IMG/VR virus record: IMGVR_UViG_3300035181_001013 | Location: 62,001-126,000 of that record | Direction: 5' to 3' (one strand) | DNA: 64,000 nt | Source of the DNA: a virus | In this document: positions 14,622 to 21,612 of the stretch, piece by piece | Numbering within the stretch: position 1 is the first letter of the stretch | Layout of the letters: each line of letters opens with the position of its first letter | Notes under the pieces: model-generated | Database searches by the model: none | Told to the model about the DNA's origin: nothing | What the model saw: only the letters and a program-made list of their open reading frames with translations | Program-made: the position numbers and the translations under genes

Positions 14622-14693
14622 CCCCTTGCCAATGGAGTGGTGGGACGCCTTCTAAGCGACCTTATGCCTGTTCGATTCAGGCCAAGGGGACCA
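14622..14693 (+). tRNA. tRNA-Arg(TCT)
   Basis: Acceptor CCCCTTG/CAAGGGG, A73, CCA encoded, T arm GCCTG/CAGGC. Anticodon loop CTTCTAA reads AGA; the stem GACGC/GCGAC has one A-A mismatch. Confidence 0.8.
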
Positions 14694-14826
14694 ATACACA
14701 ATTCTGTGTATTTCTGTAGTACAAATACAACAATGGGATTTTAGTGTAAACGTGAAAGCACGAGTCAACAGACGAAGAAAAAAGTCCACAACTTTTTATA
14801 TCCCACCTCAAAAAAGGAATTTTATC

Positions 14827-15042
14827 ATGAACGTTAAAGAGTTAGTGAAAGACCAAACTGTACATTTTCAGTTTTATAGACAAAATGAATTATGGTATAA
14901 AACAAGTAATGGATTTGAATTTCCTGTTCCAGTATCAGACACAGGGGATGGAGTATTCAACGATTCTGACAAAGCAATATTGTTTATGCGTTACATTAGA
15001 AAACATTTAGATAATATTGAACAAGGGAAAATTAACAATTAA
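14827..15042 (+). CDS. unknown small protein
   Basis: 71 residues from ATG 14827, with AAGGAA upstream; an ORF to the left (from 14752) is less likely as it lacks a ribosome site. Starts MNVKELVKDQTVHFQFYRQ and has a beta-rich middle. Convergent with the next gene, overlapping by 4 bases. Confidence 0.6.
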   Translation: MNVKELVKDQTVHFQFYRQNELWYKTSNGFEFPVPVSDTGDGVFNDSDKAILFMRYIRKHLDNIEQGKINN

Positions 15043-15470
15043 CCTTTTGTAAAATAATATAGTTCTTTGGTTTTGAACGTTTCCTTATACATTTTCCACC
15101 CTGGAACTTTAATAGATTGAGCCATTCGGTTGTATAATTTTACTCTGGATGGTTCATCTAATTTTGCAGAAAAGAAGAACGTAACAACTTTTGGATATAA
15201 TTCAATCCATTTTTTAATACACTGGATAACAGCAGCCATAACTTGAGAAGCATTTCCGGAACCTGTTATTCCGTGTGACGTTTGATTTCCTTTTTGAGCA
15301 CGGAATGCAACGTTCCAAACCTGATTTCCTTTGTCATCATTCGTTTGTGTCTCATAAGCATGGAAAACATATTCCATCTCCCCAACCACGAAAAACATTT
15401 TACATTCCTCATATGTTTTAACGTCAACATGTATTTCTACACTCGAATTAAAAATCTCATTCAATCTCAT
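15039..15470 (-). CDS. phage protein with capsid-targeting-like leader
   Basis: 143 residues starting MRLNEIFNSSVEI (L-N-E at residues 3-5). The core contains GSGNASQVMAAVIQCIKKWI and SAKLDEPSRVKLYNRMA, a pattern I associate with conserved phage proteins of unknown function. A CATAAATA box lies 23 bp before the start. It is an isolated minus-strand late-type gene among plus-strand genes. Confidence 0.65.
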   Translation of the reverse strand: MRLNEIFNSSVEIHVDVKTYEECKMFFVVGEMEYVFHAYETQTNDDKGNQVWNVAFRAQKGNQTSHGITGSGNASQVMAAVIQCIKKWIELYPKVVTFFFSAKLDEPSRVKLYNRMAQSIKVPGWKMYKETFKTKELYYFTKG

Positions 15471-15493
15471 TTCATGTCCCAGTCGTTATTTAA

Positions 15494-15501
15494 TATTTAT
15501 G
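15494..15501 (-). promoter_or_regulatory. late-type box CATAAATA
   Basis: On the minus strand 23 bp before the start at 15470, the same spacing as the other late-type boxes. Confidence 0.5.
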
Positions 15502-15557
15502 TTGTCTTTTAACATTAGTGTAAGTATGATGTCGATATAGCAATTTTAGGATAAATC

Positions 15558-15685
15558 ATGAACTAAGGAACTAAAACGTGAGTTAGTACAAAGACAAAGA
15601 TGCCTGTCGGTGACCATTACGTAATTATGGAATTTTATACCTAGACTGGTGTGATAAGTTTTTCTTTGGGATGGCTTGGATATAA
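15558..15685 (+). pseudogene. decayed small gene
   Basis: Short readable pieces in three frames join into one plausible protein: KELKRELVQRQR, MPVGDHYVIMEFYT and LDWCDKFFFGMAW, ending at TAA 15685. Several lesions are needed, so this is probably a dead gene. Confidence 0.4.
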
Positions 15686-15704
15686 CTTATATGTGTATAA
15701 TACA

Positions 15705-15752
15705 ACACTGAACACCATGGCGCGGCAGCTTCACAAGAATGTGATTCAGTGT
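15705..15752 (+). other. hairpin upstream of 15818
   Basis: ACACTGAA (15705) pairs with TTCAGTGT (15745-15752), and TCACA-AGAA-TGTGA forms inside. Could be a structured leader or a tRNA remnant; no T arm is present. Confidence 0.35.
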
Positions 15753-15817
15753 GAAAAAGACCTTCCAAGGAACCAACACTGCATTGCAACAATAATTATT
15801 ACGCCAGGAAAAATCAA

Positions 15818-16177
15818 ATGAGAAAGAATGACTTGATTAAAATGTTAACAGAACTTGAAGGTAATCCTGAAGTCGTGTTGTGGAATAGCATGGTCGGCGA
15901 TTATATGCACATCGATTCCAAATTCATTGAAGGAAGTTTAGTTAGAATGACATTCGAAAATTACATGAAACAGTGTCAATCTGAAGAAGGTAGACACCAA
16001 AATAACATGAACTTTCAATTTACACCTGAAGAGGTTAAAGAACTGAAAAATTCTTACAAAAGATATGTTGATTGGGAAGACGATGCATACGTTACTGACA
16101 AGGATATTGCTGAAAAACGATATAGCAGCAAACGAGTTGTATATATCAATTCAAAGCCTCGAGGTATTACATCTTGA
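15818..16177 (+). CDS. unknown protein
   Basis: 119 residues. The N-terminal MRKNDLIKMLTELEGNPEVV.W resembles the short helix-strand start of phage proteins that begin with a nucleotide- or metal-binding-like LxxxxGNPxV segment. The rest is charged. Function unknown. Confidence 0.6.
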   Translation: MRKNDLIKMLTELEGNPEVVLWNSMVGDYMHIDSKFIEGSLVRMTFENYMKQCQSEEGRHQNNMNFQFTPEEVKELKNSYKRYVDWEDDAYVTDKDIAEKRYSSKRVVYINSKPRGITS

Positions 16178-16276
16178 GACCGCCTTGAAAGTATAGAGTA
16201 TTAATATACACTTAAAGAAAATTTAAATGGTGCTCAAAAGTACAACCGATATGTTAACTATAACAGGTGACCCAGA

Positions 16277-16564
16277 ATGAACATTTTTGATAAACGTTGG
16301 TTAAATGCACGCAAATTCACTGAAAAGGTTATTTCTATTATTTCTGAAAATGAAGACTGCTTTGTGTTTTTTGATGGAGAATCGTTTGATGAAATTAAGA
16401 TCGATGAAGAACATCGGGAAATTTTATTAGTCACAACTAATTGTGTTGTGTGCATTTACAATGGCGATAAAGATTACGATGAAGGTGCTCATACTACATC
16501 AAAAGAATGGTTAACGGACACAAAACAACGATTACAAATTTTCAAAGAAATTCAGATTGAGTGA
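16277..16564 (+). CDS. unknown acidic protein
   Basis: 95 residues, alternating strands and acidic loops, ending in a helix (SKEWLTDTKQRLQIFKE). ATGA overlap with the following reading frame indicates an operon. Confidence 0.55.
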   Translation: MNIFDKRWLNARKFTEKVISIISENEDCFVFFDGESFDEIKIDEEHREILLVTTNCVVCIYNGDKDYDEGAHTTSKEWLTDTKQRLQIFKEIQIE

Positions 16565-16717
16565 TGAGGCAGAAGTAGAACGGGTAAAAAAGCACAACTT
16601 CGAGCTCAAAAGGCAAAAGAACGAAAGTTACAAAAACTTAGAAAAGATAAAGAATCTAGGCGTTTATTGTTAGAACAACTTCAAAAAGAATTTGAAGTTG
16701 ACACCAAAAAGGAATAA
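16564..16717 (+). pseudogene. lysine-rich coiled-coil gene, frameshifted
   Basis: ATG 16564 opens with a stop after four codons, but the +1 frame is open from 16568 (GRSRTGKKAQLRAQKAKERK...) to TAA 16717, a 49-residue basic helix. One base removed after the ATG would restore MGRSRTGKK.... No family. Confidence 0.5.
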
Positions 16718-16719
16718 AA

Positions 16720-16926
16720 ATGGATAAGCGAAAAGTAAAACAAGCAGTAAAACCAGTACCAGTTCCAGGGATTTTTGAAAACCCGATAAATCAGGAGCGG
16801 TGGGAATGCAACGACATCTATGACATTCGTTCAATCGACGGAGTTGAGTTTCTTCAAGTTCACAAATATGGAAATGATAGAACAGTGTTAATGCGCAAAG
16901 ATGCTTTAAAAAGGGTTAAGAAGTAA
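16720..16926 (+). CDS. unknown small basic protein
   Basis: 68 residues, starting two bases after the previous stop. Proline-valine repeat (VKPVPVPG) near the start and a lysine-rich end. Unknown. Confidence 0.55.
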   Translation: MDKRKVKQAVKPVPVPGIFENPINQERWECNDIYDIRSIDGVEFLQVHKYGNDRTVLMRKDALKRVKK

Positions 16927-16934
16927 GACTCTTT

Positions 16935-17010
16935 CTCGTCGAAGCCAAAGGGAAAGGCAATAGTTTCCTAAACTATTATTTTGTCAGTTCGAATCTGACC
17001 GACGGGACCA
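16935..17010 (+). tRNA. tRNA-Arg(CCT)
   Basis: Acceptor CTCGTCG/CGACGGG, A73, CCA encoded, T arm GTCAG/CTGAC, anticodon stem ATAGT/ACTAT, loop TTCCTAA, reading AGG. Fourth arginine tRNA. Confidence 0.85.
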
Positions 17011-17027
17011 ATTTATGGAGATGAAAA

Positions 17028-17315
17028 ATGAACAACGATATCAGATATACGACGTGTAAAAAATGTGGACAGGTTCATTTTGGTGTATCATTGGCATATG
17101 TTCAAAATATTGTTAACACTTTTAATGAATATTTCGATACACTATCAATTGAAGACCAACAAACATTATATAATGGACAAAGATCTTCAATAACTCCATA
17201 TACAAAATGTGTTGTTTGTGGTAACCCATACACAAATTTTAAACTTTTTGAAAATAACGATTGCCCTTCTGGTGTAACTATTAATCCAATCTTGGAAAGG
17301 AATGAAAAACTATGA
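17028..17315 (+). CDS. zinc-binding protein, two CxxC pairs
   Basis: 95 residues. CKKCGQVHFG near the start and CVVCGNPYTN later make a likely four-cysteine zinc site. GGAGATG precedes the ATG. Overlaps the next gene as ATGA. Function unknown. Confidence 0.6.
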   Translation: MNNDIRYTTCKKCGQVHFGVSLAYVQNIVNTFNEYFDTLSIEDQQTLYNGQRSSITPYTKCVVCGNPYTNFKLFENNDCPSGVTINPILERNEKL

Positions 17316-17530
17316 CTGAACAATTTATTATCAATGATAAAGAAGTAAATGTTAATTCGTTGGAGGTTGATGGAGTTGATTCTTTAGATTATCCTGATTT
17401 CTGTGATGCTTATTTTTGTTCAGGTACGTTTGAAGATGGGTCAAATATGTCTGATGATGAATTGAATGAGTTTTCCGATAAATATGGGTATATTTTAAAT
17501 GAAAAGGCCCATGAAAGCCTTCAAGGATAA
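17312..17530 (+). CDS. acidic small protein
   Basis: 72 residues, strongly acidic. Coupled to the zinc protein by overlap. Could act as a protein-binding inhibitor or DNA mimic, but nothing in the sequence proves it. Confidence 0.55.
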   Translation: MTEQFIINDKEVNVNSLEVDGVDSLDYPDFCDAYFCSGTFEDGSNMSDDELNEFSDKYGYILNEKAHESLQG

Positions 17531-17535
17531 GTCAA

Positions 17536-17649
17536 ATGGTAATTAAAACAACGTCTTTGAGAGCAATGGCAACCGTGATTTGGTTTTTACGTGGTAAAAA
17601 TCATGTTTTATACAATCACTTTATGATTATTGGAAACCAACACGCTTAA
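17536..17649 (+). CDS. 37-residue hydrophobic peptide
   Basis: ATG 17536, five bases after the previous stop. ATVIWFLRG and HFMIIGNQ give a weakly hydrophobic, basic peptide. Unknown. Confidence 0.4.
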   Translation: MVIKTTSLRAMATVIWFLRGKNHVLYNHFMIIGNQHA

Positions 17650-17650
17650 T

Positions 17651-17658
17651 AATAAATA
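17651..17658 (+). promoter_or_regulatory. late-type box AATAAATA
   Basis: 22 bp before the start at 17681. Confidence 0.4.
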
Positions 17659-17680
17659 ACTCGAATAACCGAGAAAAATA

Positions 17681-18117
17681 ATGAAATTAAAACAATTATT
17701 TGAAACTGAATTATATAAGTTTTATTGTTCAAAGTCCAATGGATTTATCACGAGTGCTGCTAATCTTACACCAGAAGTGATTTCGACAATGAAGAAACAT
17801 TCTGAAAAGACGGGATACCCTGTCGAAGTAAAGAAAGATGGAAAGATTGTTGGAAAGATTACGAAGAGTGGTATGGAAAAGTTGAATGAAAGTGAAATCA
17901 CAAAAGGTAAGACAAAACAGTTGCGTGAAGATGCAACCCATTTAATGTCTGAATGAGTGGAAGATACACAAGCGGATTTAGTAGACGAATTTACTGAACT
18001 ATCAAAAAAACATAGGAACCACGCCGACTTCGTACGCTTGAAAAACAATTTGACAGAGGTATGAGGGATTTCAAAAAAGGATATGAAAAAGATGACGAAG
18101 ATTTGAAAAAAATCTAA
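17681..18117 (+). pseudogene. capsid-targeting-like protein, interrupted
   Basis: MKLKQLFE leader with L-F-E at 6-8, then a lysine-rich domain to residue 91, where a TGA (17954) stops it. The same frame continues as VEDTQADLVDEFTELSKKHR..., and after one more frame change as LEKQFDRGMRDFKKGYEKDD to TAA 18117. So a 143-residue protein has been cut by one nonsense codon and one indel, or is read with recoding. The 91-residue form may still be made. Confidence 0.55.
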
Positions 18118-18154
18118 AGATTATGAAGTTGCAACAGTTATCTGTAAACTTTTG

Positions 18155-18183
18155 TTGACTTTCATAAATAAGTCATATATACT
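18155..18183 (+). promoter_or_regulatory. strong sigma-70-like promoter of short unit 2
   Basis: TTGACT, 17 bp, TATACT; matches the promoter at 12195 in all but one base over about 30 bp. Confidence 0.75.
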
Positions 18184-18219
18184 TATAACACTAACTTAAC
18201 AAACTTAAAGAATTTACAA

Positions 18220-18321
18220 ATGTTCGATTCAACTAAACCAATTTTTATCAATAATGTAAACGTTAATAATAAACGTTCACACGCCGAGGCATTGACTGTT
18301 GAAATCAAACTAATCATCTGA
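18220..18321 (+). CDS. 33-residue peptide in a short promoter-terminator unit
   Basis: Starts ATGTTCG like the peptide at 12382, after a short AAAG-type leader. Asparagine- and valine-rich in the middle (FINNVNVNNKRS). It lies between a strong promoter and a terminator, so it could equally be a small RNA. Confidence 0.4.
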   Translation: MFDSTKPIFINNVNVNNKRSHAEALTVEIKLII

Positions 18322-18340
18322 AAGTAAACAAAAGTTAATA

Positions 18341-18374
18341 GGCCTCGGCAGAGAAATCTCCCGAGGCTTTTTTT
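18341..18374 (+). terminator. intrinsic terminator
   Basis: GCCTCGG...CCGAGGC hairpin followed by TTTTTTT, closing short unit 2. Confidence 0.9.
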
Positions 18375-18394
18375 ATGTTCTTTAAAAATTTAAT

Positions 18395-18468
18395 AGTCCC
18401 TTAACTCAATGGTAGAGTGCTGTCGTGACATGGCAGATACAGAAGTTCAATTCTTCTAGGGACTACCA
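18395..18468 (+). tRNA. tRNA-Val(GAC)
   Basis: Acceptor AGTCCCT/AGGGACT, A73, CCA encoded, T arm AGAAG/CTTCT, anticodon stem CTGTC/GGCAG, loop GTGACAT. Confidence 0.83.
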
Positions 18469-18481
18469 AAGTTTCACTTGC

Positions 18482-18566
18482 TCCGGTCGGACTGGCTTGG
18501 TGAAGGTCTCGCACTGTTAATGCGAAGGCTCCGAAAGGAGGCGAGGTTCGATTCCTCGGACCGGAG
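18482..18566 (+). tRNA. class II tRNA with Asn(GTT) anticodon
   Basis: Acceptor TCCGGTC/GACCGGA, G73; anticodon stem TCGCA/TGCGA, loop CTGTTAA, anticodon GTT. The variable arm AGG-CTCC-GAAA-GGAG-G is long, as in tRNA-Ser, and the body is close to the phage tRNA-Ser(GCT) at 14381. Acceptor T1-C2-C3, G73 and loop match Asn tRNAs. Flanking bases extend the acceptor helix to 14 perfect pairs (CACTTGC outside). CCA is not encoded. Confidence 0.8.
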
Positions 18567-18581
18567 CAAGTGGAATTTAAT

Positions 18582-18656
18582 GGGGTGTTAGTGTCAGCGG
18601 AAGCACAGAAGACTTTTAATCTTTTAGGCTGGATTCGAATTCCAGGCGCCCTACCA
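18582..18656 (+). tRNA. tRNA-Lys(TTT)
   Basis: Class I body: acceptor GGGGTGT/GCGCCCT, A73, CCA encoded, anticodon stem GAAGA/TCTTT, loop CTTTTAA, 4-base variable region. Confidence 0.83.
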
Positions 18657-18665
18657 AAATATAAT

Positions 18666-18739
18666 GCACCGCAAGCATTAAGGTGATGCAATAGGCTCTT
18701 ACCCTGTAGAACACGGCTCAATACCGTGGCGGTGTACCA
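18666..18739 (+). tRNA. tRNA-Lys(CTT)
   Basis: Acceptor GCACCGC/GCGGTGT, A73, CCA encoded, anticodon loop CTCTTAC. The T loop is CTCAATA instead of the usual TTCRANN. Confidence 0.8.
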
Positions 18740-18744
18740 TATTT

Positions 18745-18828
18745 CCATCCGACACCGAACTGGTACGGTACGAGACTTTTAATCTCGCGTCTTTGACTAT
18801 GAGGGTTCGAATCCCTCCGGGTGGACCA
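18745..18828 (+). tRNA. class II tRNA with Lys(TTT) anticodon
   Basis: Acceptor CCATCCG/CGGGTGG, A73, CCA encoded; anticodon stem CGAGA/TCTCG, loop CTTTTAA identical to normal Lys tRNAs. The variable region is 13 bases (CGTCTTTGACTAT) with a GTC/GAC stem, close to the variable arm of bacterial tRNA-Tyr. T arm GAGGG/CCCTC. A class I Lys(TTT) tRNA is already present at 18582. Confidence 0.8.
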
Positions 18829-18922
18829 ACATATATAACAAGGAAACGAGGTAGTTGACTATCAAAACGATTCTAACTATAATATTTTAAGAAGCATCTG
18901 GGGTTTTCTTAGTTGAGAGGTT

Positions 18923-18930
18923 GATAAATA
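18923..18930 (+). promoter_or_regulatory. late-type box GATAAATA
   Basis: 19 bp before the kinase-like gene start at 18950. Confidence 0.45.
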
Positions 18931-18949
18931 CTCAAAATCGGAGTATTGT

Positions 18950-19588
18950 ATGAAGTTATTTGAAATTATCGGAGGAGAAGCTCTTCGAAAATCTGATAGT
19001 GTTAAAGTTAGAAATGGTTACACAGACACAGATTCATTAAAACGCCTTGGAGCTGGCCTTCAGGCTGTTGTAGTTGATAGAATAAAGAAGCCTGGAGTGG
19101 TAACAAAAGTCTTTGGTTTTAACACAGAAGAAGATGGGTATCTTCAATTCCTGCGGTTTATTCAAAAACACCAAAATAACCCCTTTTTACCTCGAATTTA
19201 TAAAATTCGTCTGTATCGGAAAGAGTTTGATATATACATCAACAGAATAGATTCTGTTTATGATAATACAGGAGTTGTTGACATGGAAAAATTATTACCA
19301 TTAAATTCTCCTAAAATTAAAGATGCTATTTCTCACCAACTTCAGGCACTCGGAATGAGTGAACAGTTTGCCAAAAGTCTTGCAACGAGTCAATTGATTA
19401 ATTATTATCATGATGCTATTGTTAACAAAAAAATTGAGCGCAATGCTCAATTTGAAGAAGTTGTTAATTTCTTACGCACGTATGGTACTATAGCAGATTT
19501 AGACTTACATTCAGGAAACATTATGGCAAGGTTAACTTCTGTTGGTCCCCAGTTAGTTCTAATTGACCCTATTTGGAAACCTGATTAA
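18950..19588 (+). CDS. protein kinase-like protein with capsid-targeting-like leader
   Basis: 212 residues. The leader MKLFEIIGGEALRK resembles those of the other late-box genes. A small N lobe has a glycine loop (RLGAGLQAVVV, near residues 32-42) and a VTKVFGF lysine; the C lobe has ADLDLHSGNIMAR (like HGDLHPGN of APH-type kinases, though His is replaced) and LVLIDP for metal binding. This suggests a kinase fold that could phosphorylate host or phage proteins; activity is unproven. If packaged and injected it would act at once on infection. Confidence 0.6.
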   Translation: MKLFEIIGGEALRKSDSVKVRNGYTDTDSLKRLGAGLQAVVVDRIKKPGVVTKVFGFNTEEDGYLQFLRFIQKHQNNPFLPRIYKIRLYRKEFDIYINRIDSVYDNTGVVDMEKLLPLNSPKIKDAISHQLQALGMSEQFAKSLATSQLINYYHDAIVNKKIERNAQFEEVVNFLRTYGTIADLDLHSGNIMARLTSVGPQLVLIDPIWKPD

Positions 19589-19765
19589 AAATATCTGTTG
19601 ACCCTTTAATCGTTTATAAGGTCAGCAGTGAAACTATTTTGAGATATAGGTAAAAATCAACAACTACTAACTAATTTTGTAGTTCTGGTAGTTGGTCTTC
19701 TTTTGATTCGGATTCCAGTAGTGCGTCATTTGACTGACGTTGGCGGTTCTTCAGGAGGATGGTAA
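19589..19765 (+). other. gap between convergent genes
   Basis: Holds TTGACCCTTTAATCG without a correctly spaced -10, and an AGGAGG followed by a 7-codon frame. No tRNA or clear terminator found. Confidence 0.3.
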
Positions 19766-20338
19766 TTAAGACGGTTTTGTAATTGATAAAAACACCTTCA
19801 TTATTTCAGGATCGAATTTAGTTCCAGTTTCTGTTTTTAAGGTTTCAATTGCTTCTTCGTGTGTCAATGAACAATGGTACGTTCTATGAGATACTAAAGC
19901 ATCATATGCGTCAACTATACTAACAATTCGGGAATTTAGCGGGATATCCTTACCAACGAGTTGGTCGGGGTATCCTTCCCCGTTAAACCATTCGTGATGA
20001 TGCCGAACAATTGTTCCTGCTTCAATACACCCTTCAACACCCAAAGCATTGACAATCTGTTGACCAATAACTGTATGGGTTTTCATCTTCTCCCACTCTT
20101 TTTCAGTTAATGAAGATGTTTTTAATAAAATACTATCAGGTATCCCTATTTTTCCAATGTCATGAAAACATGCCCCCATTTTAAGAACATGAAAATCCTT
20201 GTTTGTAATCTTAAGTTCTTGTGCTAATAATCTCGCAAGTTCACACACTCGTTCAGAATGAAGTCCTGTAACGATGTCCCGTTCCTTTAATGCTAATGAT
20301 AAACTGTGGACAGTCGTGTCCAAAACTGTTTTCTTCAT
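19766..20338 (-). CDS. HD-GYP domain phosphodiesterase
   Basis: 190 residues, nearly all one HD-GYP domain without sensor or receiver. Signatures: HSERVCELARLLA, HDIGKIGIPD (HD motif), HHHEWFNGEGYPDQL (HHE...GYP) and IVDAYDAL. HD-GYP enzymes hydrolyse cyclic di-GMP, and some in Vibrio hydrolyse 3'3'-cGAMP. In a phage it could change host lifestyle signalling or remove a defence signal. It is a single minus-strand gene, back to back with a promoter at 20342. Confidence 0.88.
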   Translation of the reverse strand: MKKTVLDTTVHSLSLALKERDIVTGLHSERVCELARLLAQELKITNKDFHVLKMGACFHDIGKIGIPDSILLKTSSLTEKEWEKMKTHTVIGQQIVNALGVEGCIEAGTIVRHHHEWFNGEGYPDQLVGKDIPLNSRIVSIVDAYDALVSHRTYHCSLTHEEAIETLKTETGTKFDPEIMKVFLSITKPS

Positions 20339-20341
20339 AAG

Positions 20342-20370
20342 TTGACTTTAATGTTTAAATAGTGTATAAT
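20342..20370 (+). promoter_or_regulatory. sigma-70-like promoter
   Basis: TTGACT, 17 bp, TATAAT, starting four bases after the HD-GYP gene on the other strand and driving 20447-21291. Confidence 0.75.
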
Positions 20371-20446
20371 ATTTATTGAATTGTAACAAAATAATTTATA
20401 TGTAAGGAATGTTAAATGTTAGTAATATTCACGAGAGGATGTTAAA

Positions 20447-20620
20447 TTGATACGAGAAGAATGGTTTAATCAATCTGATAAGATACTGGGTGGGTTGTAC
20501 GGAGCCTTAATTGGAGATGAGTGGGGAGAGAAGAAATTTTTGTTTGATTTGTTCCCTTTTGGTCCAGCGAAACAAGCTGGAAGATATGCTGGAACACCAA
20601 AACCAACAGGATGTGTATAG
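20447..20620 (+). CDS. 57-residue protein, TTG start
   Basis: TTG 20447 with GAGAGGA seven bases upstream. Contains EEWFNQSDKILGGLYGALIG, a short amphipathic segment, and a glycine-proline end. Immediately precedes the next ATG. Unknown. Confidence 0.5.
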   Translation: MIREEWFNQSDKILGGLYGALIGDEWGEKKFLFDLFPFGPAKQAGRYAGTPKPTGCV

Positions 20621-20809
20621 ATGAAACAACCAAAATACCTTTTCTATTTTTCAGGATATGTTACGACTTCCGACAAAACTCGAGGAACAGAAATTGGTGA
20701 AGATGATATACAAGCTGTGATATCAACAGACACAGAAGACCCAAGAAATTCATGTTCTTTAAATTCTCCTGTGTTTATCAGTAAACAGTTGCTTAACAGC
20801 GATTGGTGA
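20621..20809 (+). CDS. unknown small protein
   Basis: 62 residues; begins directly after the previous stop. Beta-strand-like KYLFYFSGYV then acidic. Unknown. Confidence 0.5.
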   Translation: MKQPKYLFYFSGYVTTSDKTRGTEIGEDDIQAVISTDTEDPRNSCSLNSPVFISKQLLNSDW

Positions 20810-20824
20810 ACAAGGAGAATTAAT

Positions 20825-21046
20825 ATGGGGTGGTGTGGCGGAACAATCGTGTTTGATAAGGTTTGTGACATTTTAATAGGTGAAAATCCTGTTACAGACA
20901 AAAAACAGTTTTTACGACATTTAATTAGCGAACTTGAAGATATGGATTGGGACTGTGAAAGTGACAGCAATTATTGGGAAAATCCACTAGTTCGAGAAGT
21001 GTTCAAAGAATTACACCCAAATTGGTTCGAAGAGGATGAAGAATGA
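20825..21046 (+). CDS. conserved small phage protein (MGWCGGT family)
   Basis: 73 residues. MGWCGGTIVFDKVCDIL is a start shared by many small conserved phage proteins; the C terminus is acidic and rich in tryptophan. GGAG precedes the ATG; overlaps the next gene by 4 bases. Confidence 0.65.
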   Translation: MGWCGGTIVFDKVCDILIGENPVTDKKQFLRHLISELEDMDWDCESDSNYWENPLVREVFKELHPNWFEEDEE

Positions 21047-21291
21047 TGTTTGCGCTTGATCAAAAACAACTAGAAAGACTTTACGTGTGGCAGGATGAAG
21101 TGTACGAAAAAGCTTTTAACTCTCAATCAGACCTACCTCCTGGACTTTCAATGAAAGGAGCTCCATATTATGGGGCGATTGGAGGTGGGTTAACTTACAA
21201 GTTTACTCCAACCAGTCTTGGGATAATTGTGAAAGTTCAAGAGGCAGTAACTGGAGAAGAAATTGATCTCACAGATTACGATTCGTGGTAA
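21043..21291 (+). CDS. unknown small protein
   Basis: 82 residues. LPPGLSMKGAPYYGAIGGG suggests a glycine-rich loop; the rest is mixed. Part of the 20447-21291 operon. Confidence 0.55.
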   Translation: MMFALDQKQLERLYVWQDEVYEKAFNSQSDLPPGLSMKGAPYYGAIGGGLTYKFTPTSLGIIVKVQEAVTGEEIDLTDYDSW

Positions 21292-21299
21292 GATAAATA
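21292..21299 (+). promoter_or_regulatory. late-type box GATAAATA
   Basis: 25 bp before the start at 21325. Confidence 0.45.
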
Positions 21300-21324
21300 T
21301 ATTATCCATACAAAGGAAACTACC

Positions 21325-21612
21325 ATGAAACTAAAACAACTTTTTGAAAATAACAGAGCAGAAACTGTACCAGTTGAAATTGATTACACCCACGAAACTG
21401 AAAATGAAAACGATAAGATTACTTTTGAACTTGAAGTAACAATTACCCCCGATGGTTATGGTACTGGTGATAGTCCCACAGATTATCAAGTCCACATTAC
21501 AGACGCTTTTTATAAAAACAACCACGCAAAAAAATTCAATTGGAAAAAAGAATTGAACAGCAAAGAAGTTACATGGATTGAAGATAAAGCTATTAGGAAA
21601 GCTCAATCGTAA
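21325..21612 (+). CDS. small protein with capsid-targeting-like leader
   Basis: 95 residues. MKLKQLFE is identical over 8 residues to the start at 17681, with L-F-E as a possible cleavage site; what follows is unrelated, an acidic beta-rich domain (ITFELEVTITPDGYG). AAAGGAAA before the ATG. The next gene starts at 21613, directly after the stop codon. Confidence 0.6.
   Translation: MKLKQLFENNRAETVPVEIDYTHETENENDKITFELEVTITPDGYGTGDSPTDYQVHITDAFYKNNHAKKFNWKKELNSKEVTWIEDKAIRKAQS

Noticed and set aside
11240-18117. TGA recoded as an amino acid (altered genetic code)
   Set aside because: Several interrupted frames contain TGA, but many other genes end with TGA in tight ATGA overlaps, the interruptions also include TAA, TAG and frame changes, and the only Trp tRNA reads UGG.
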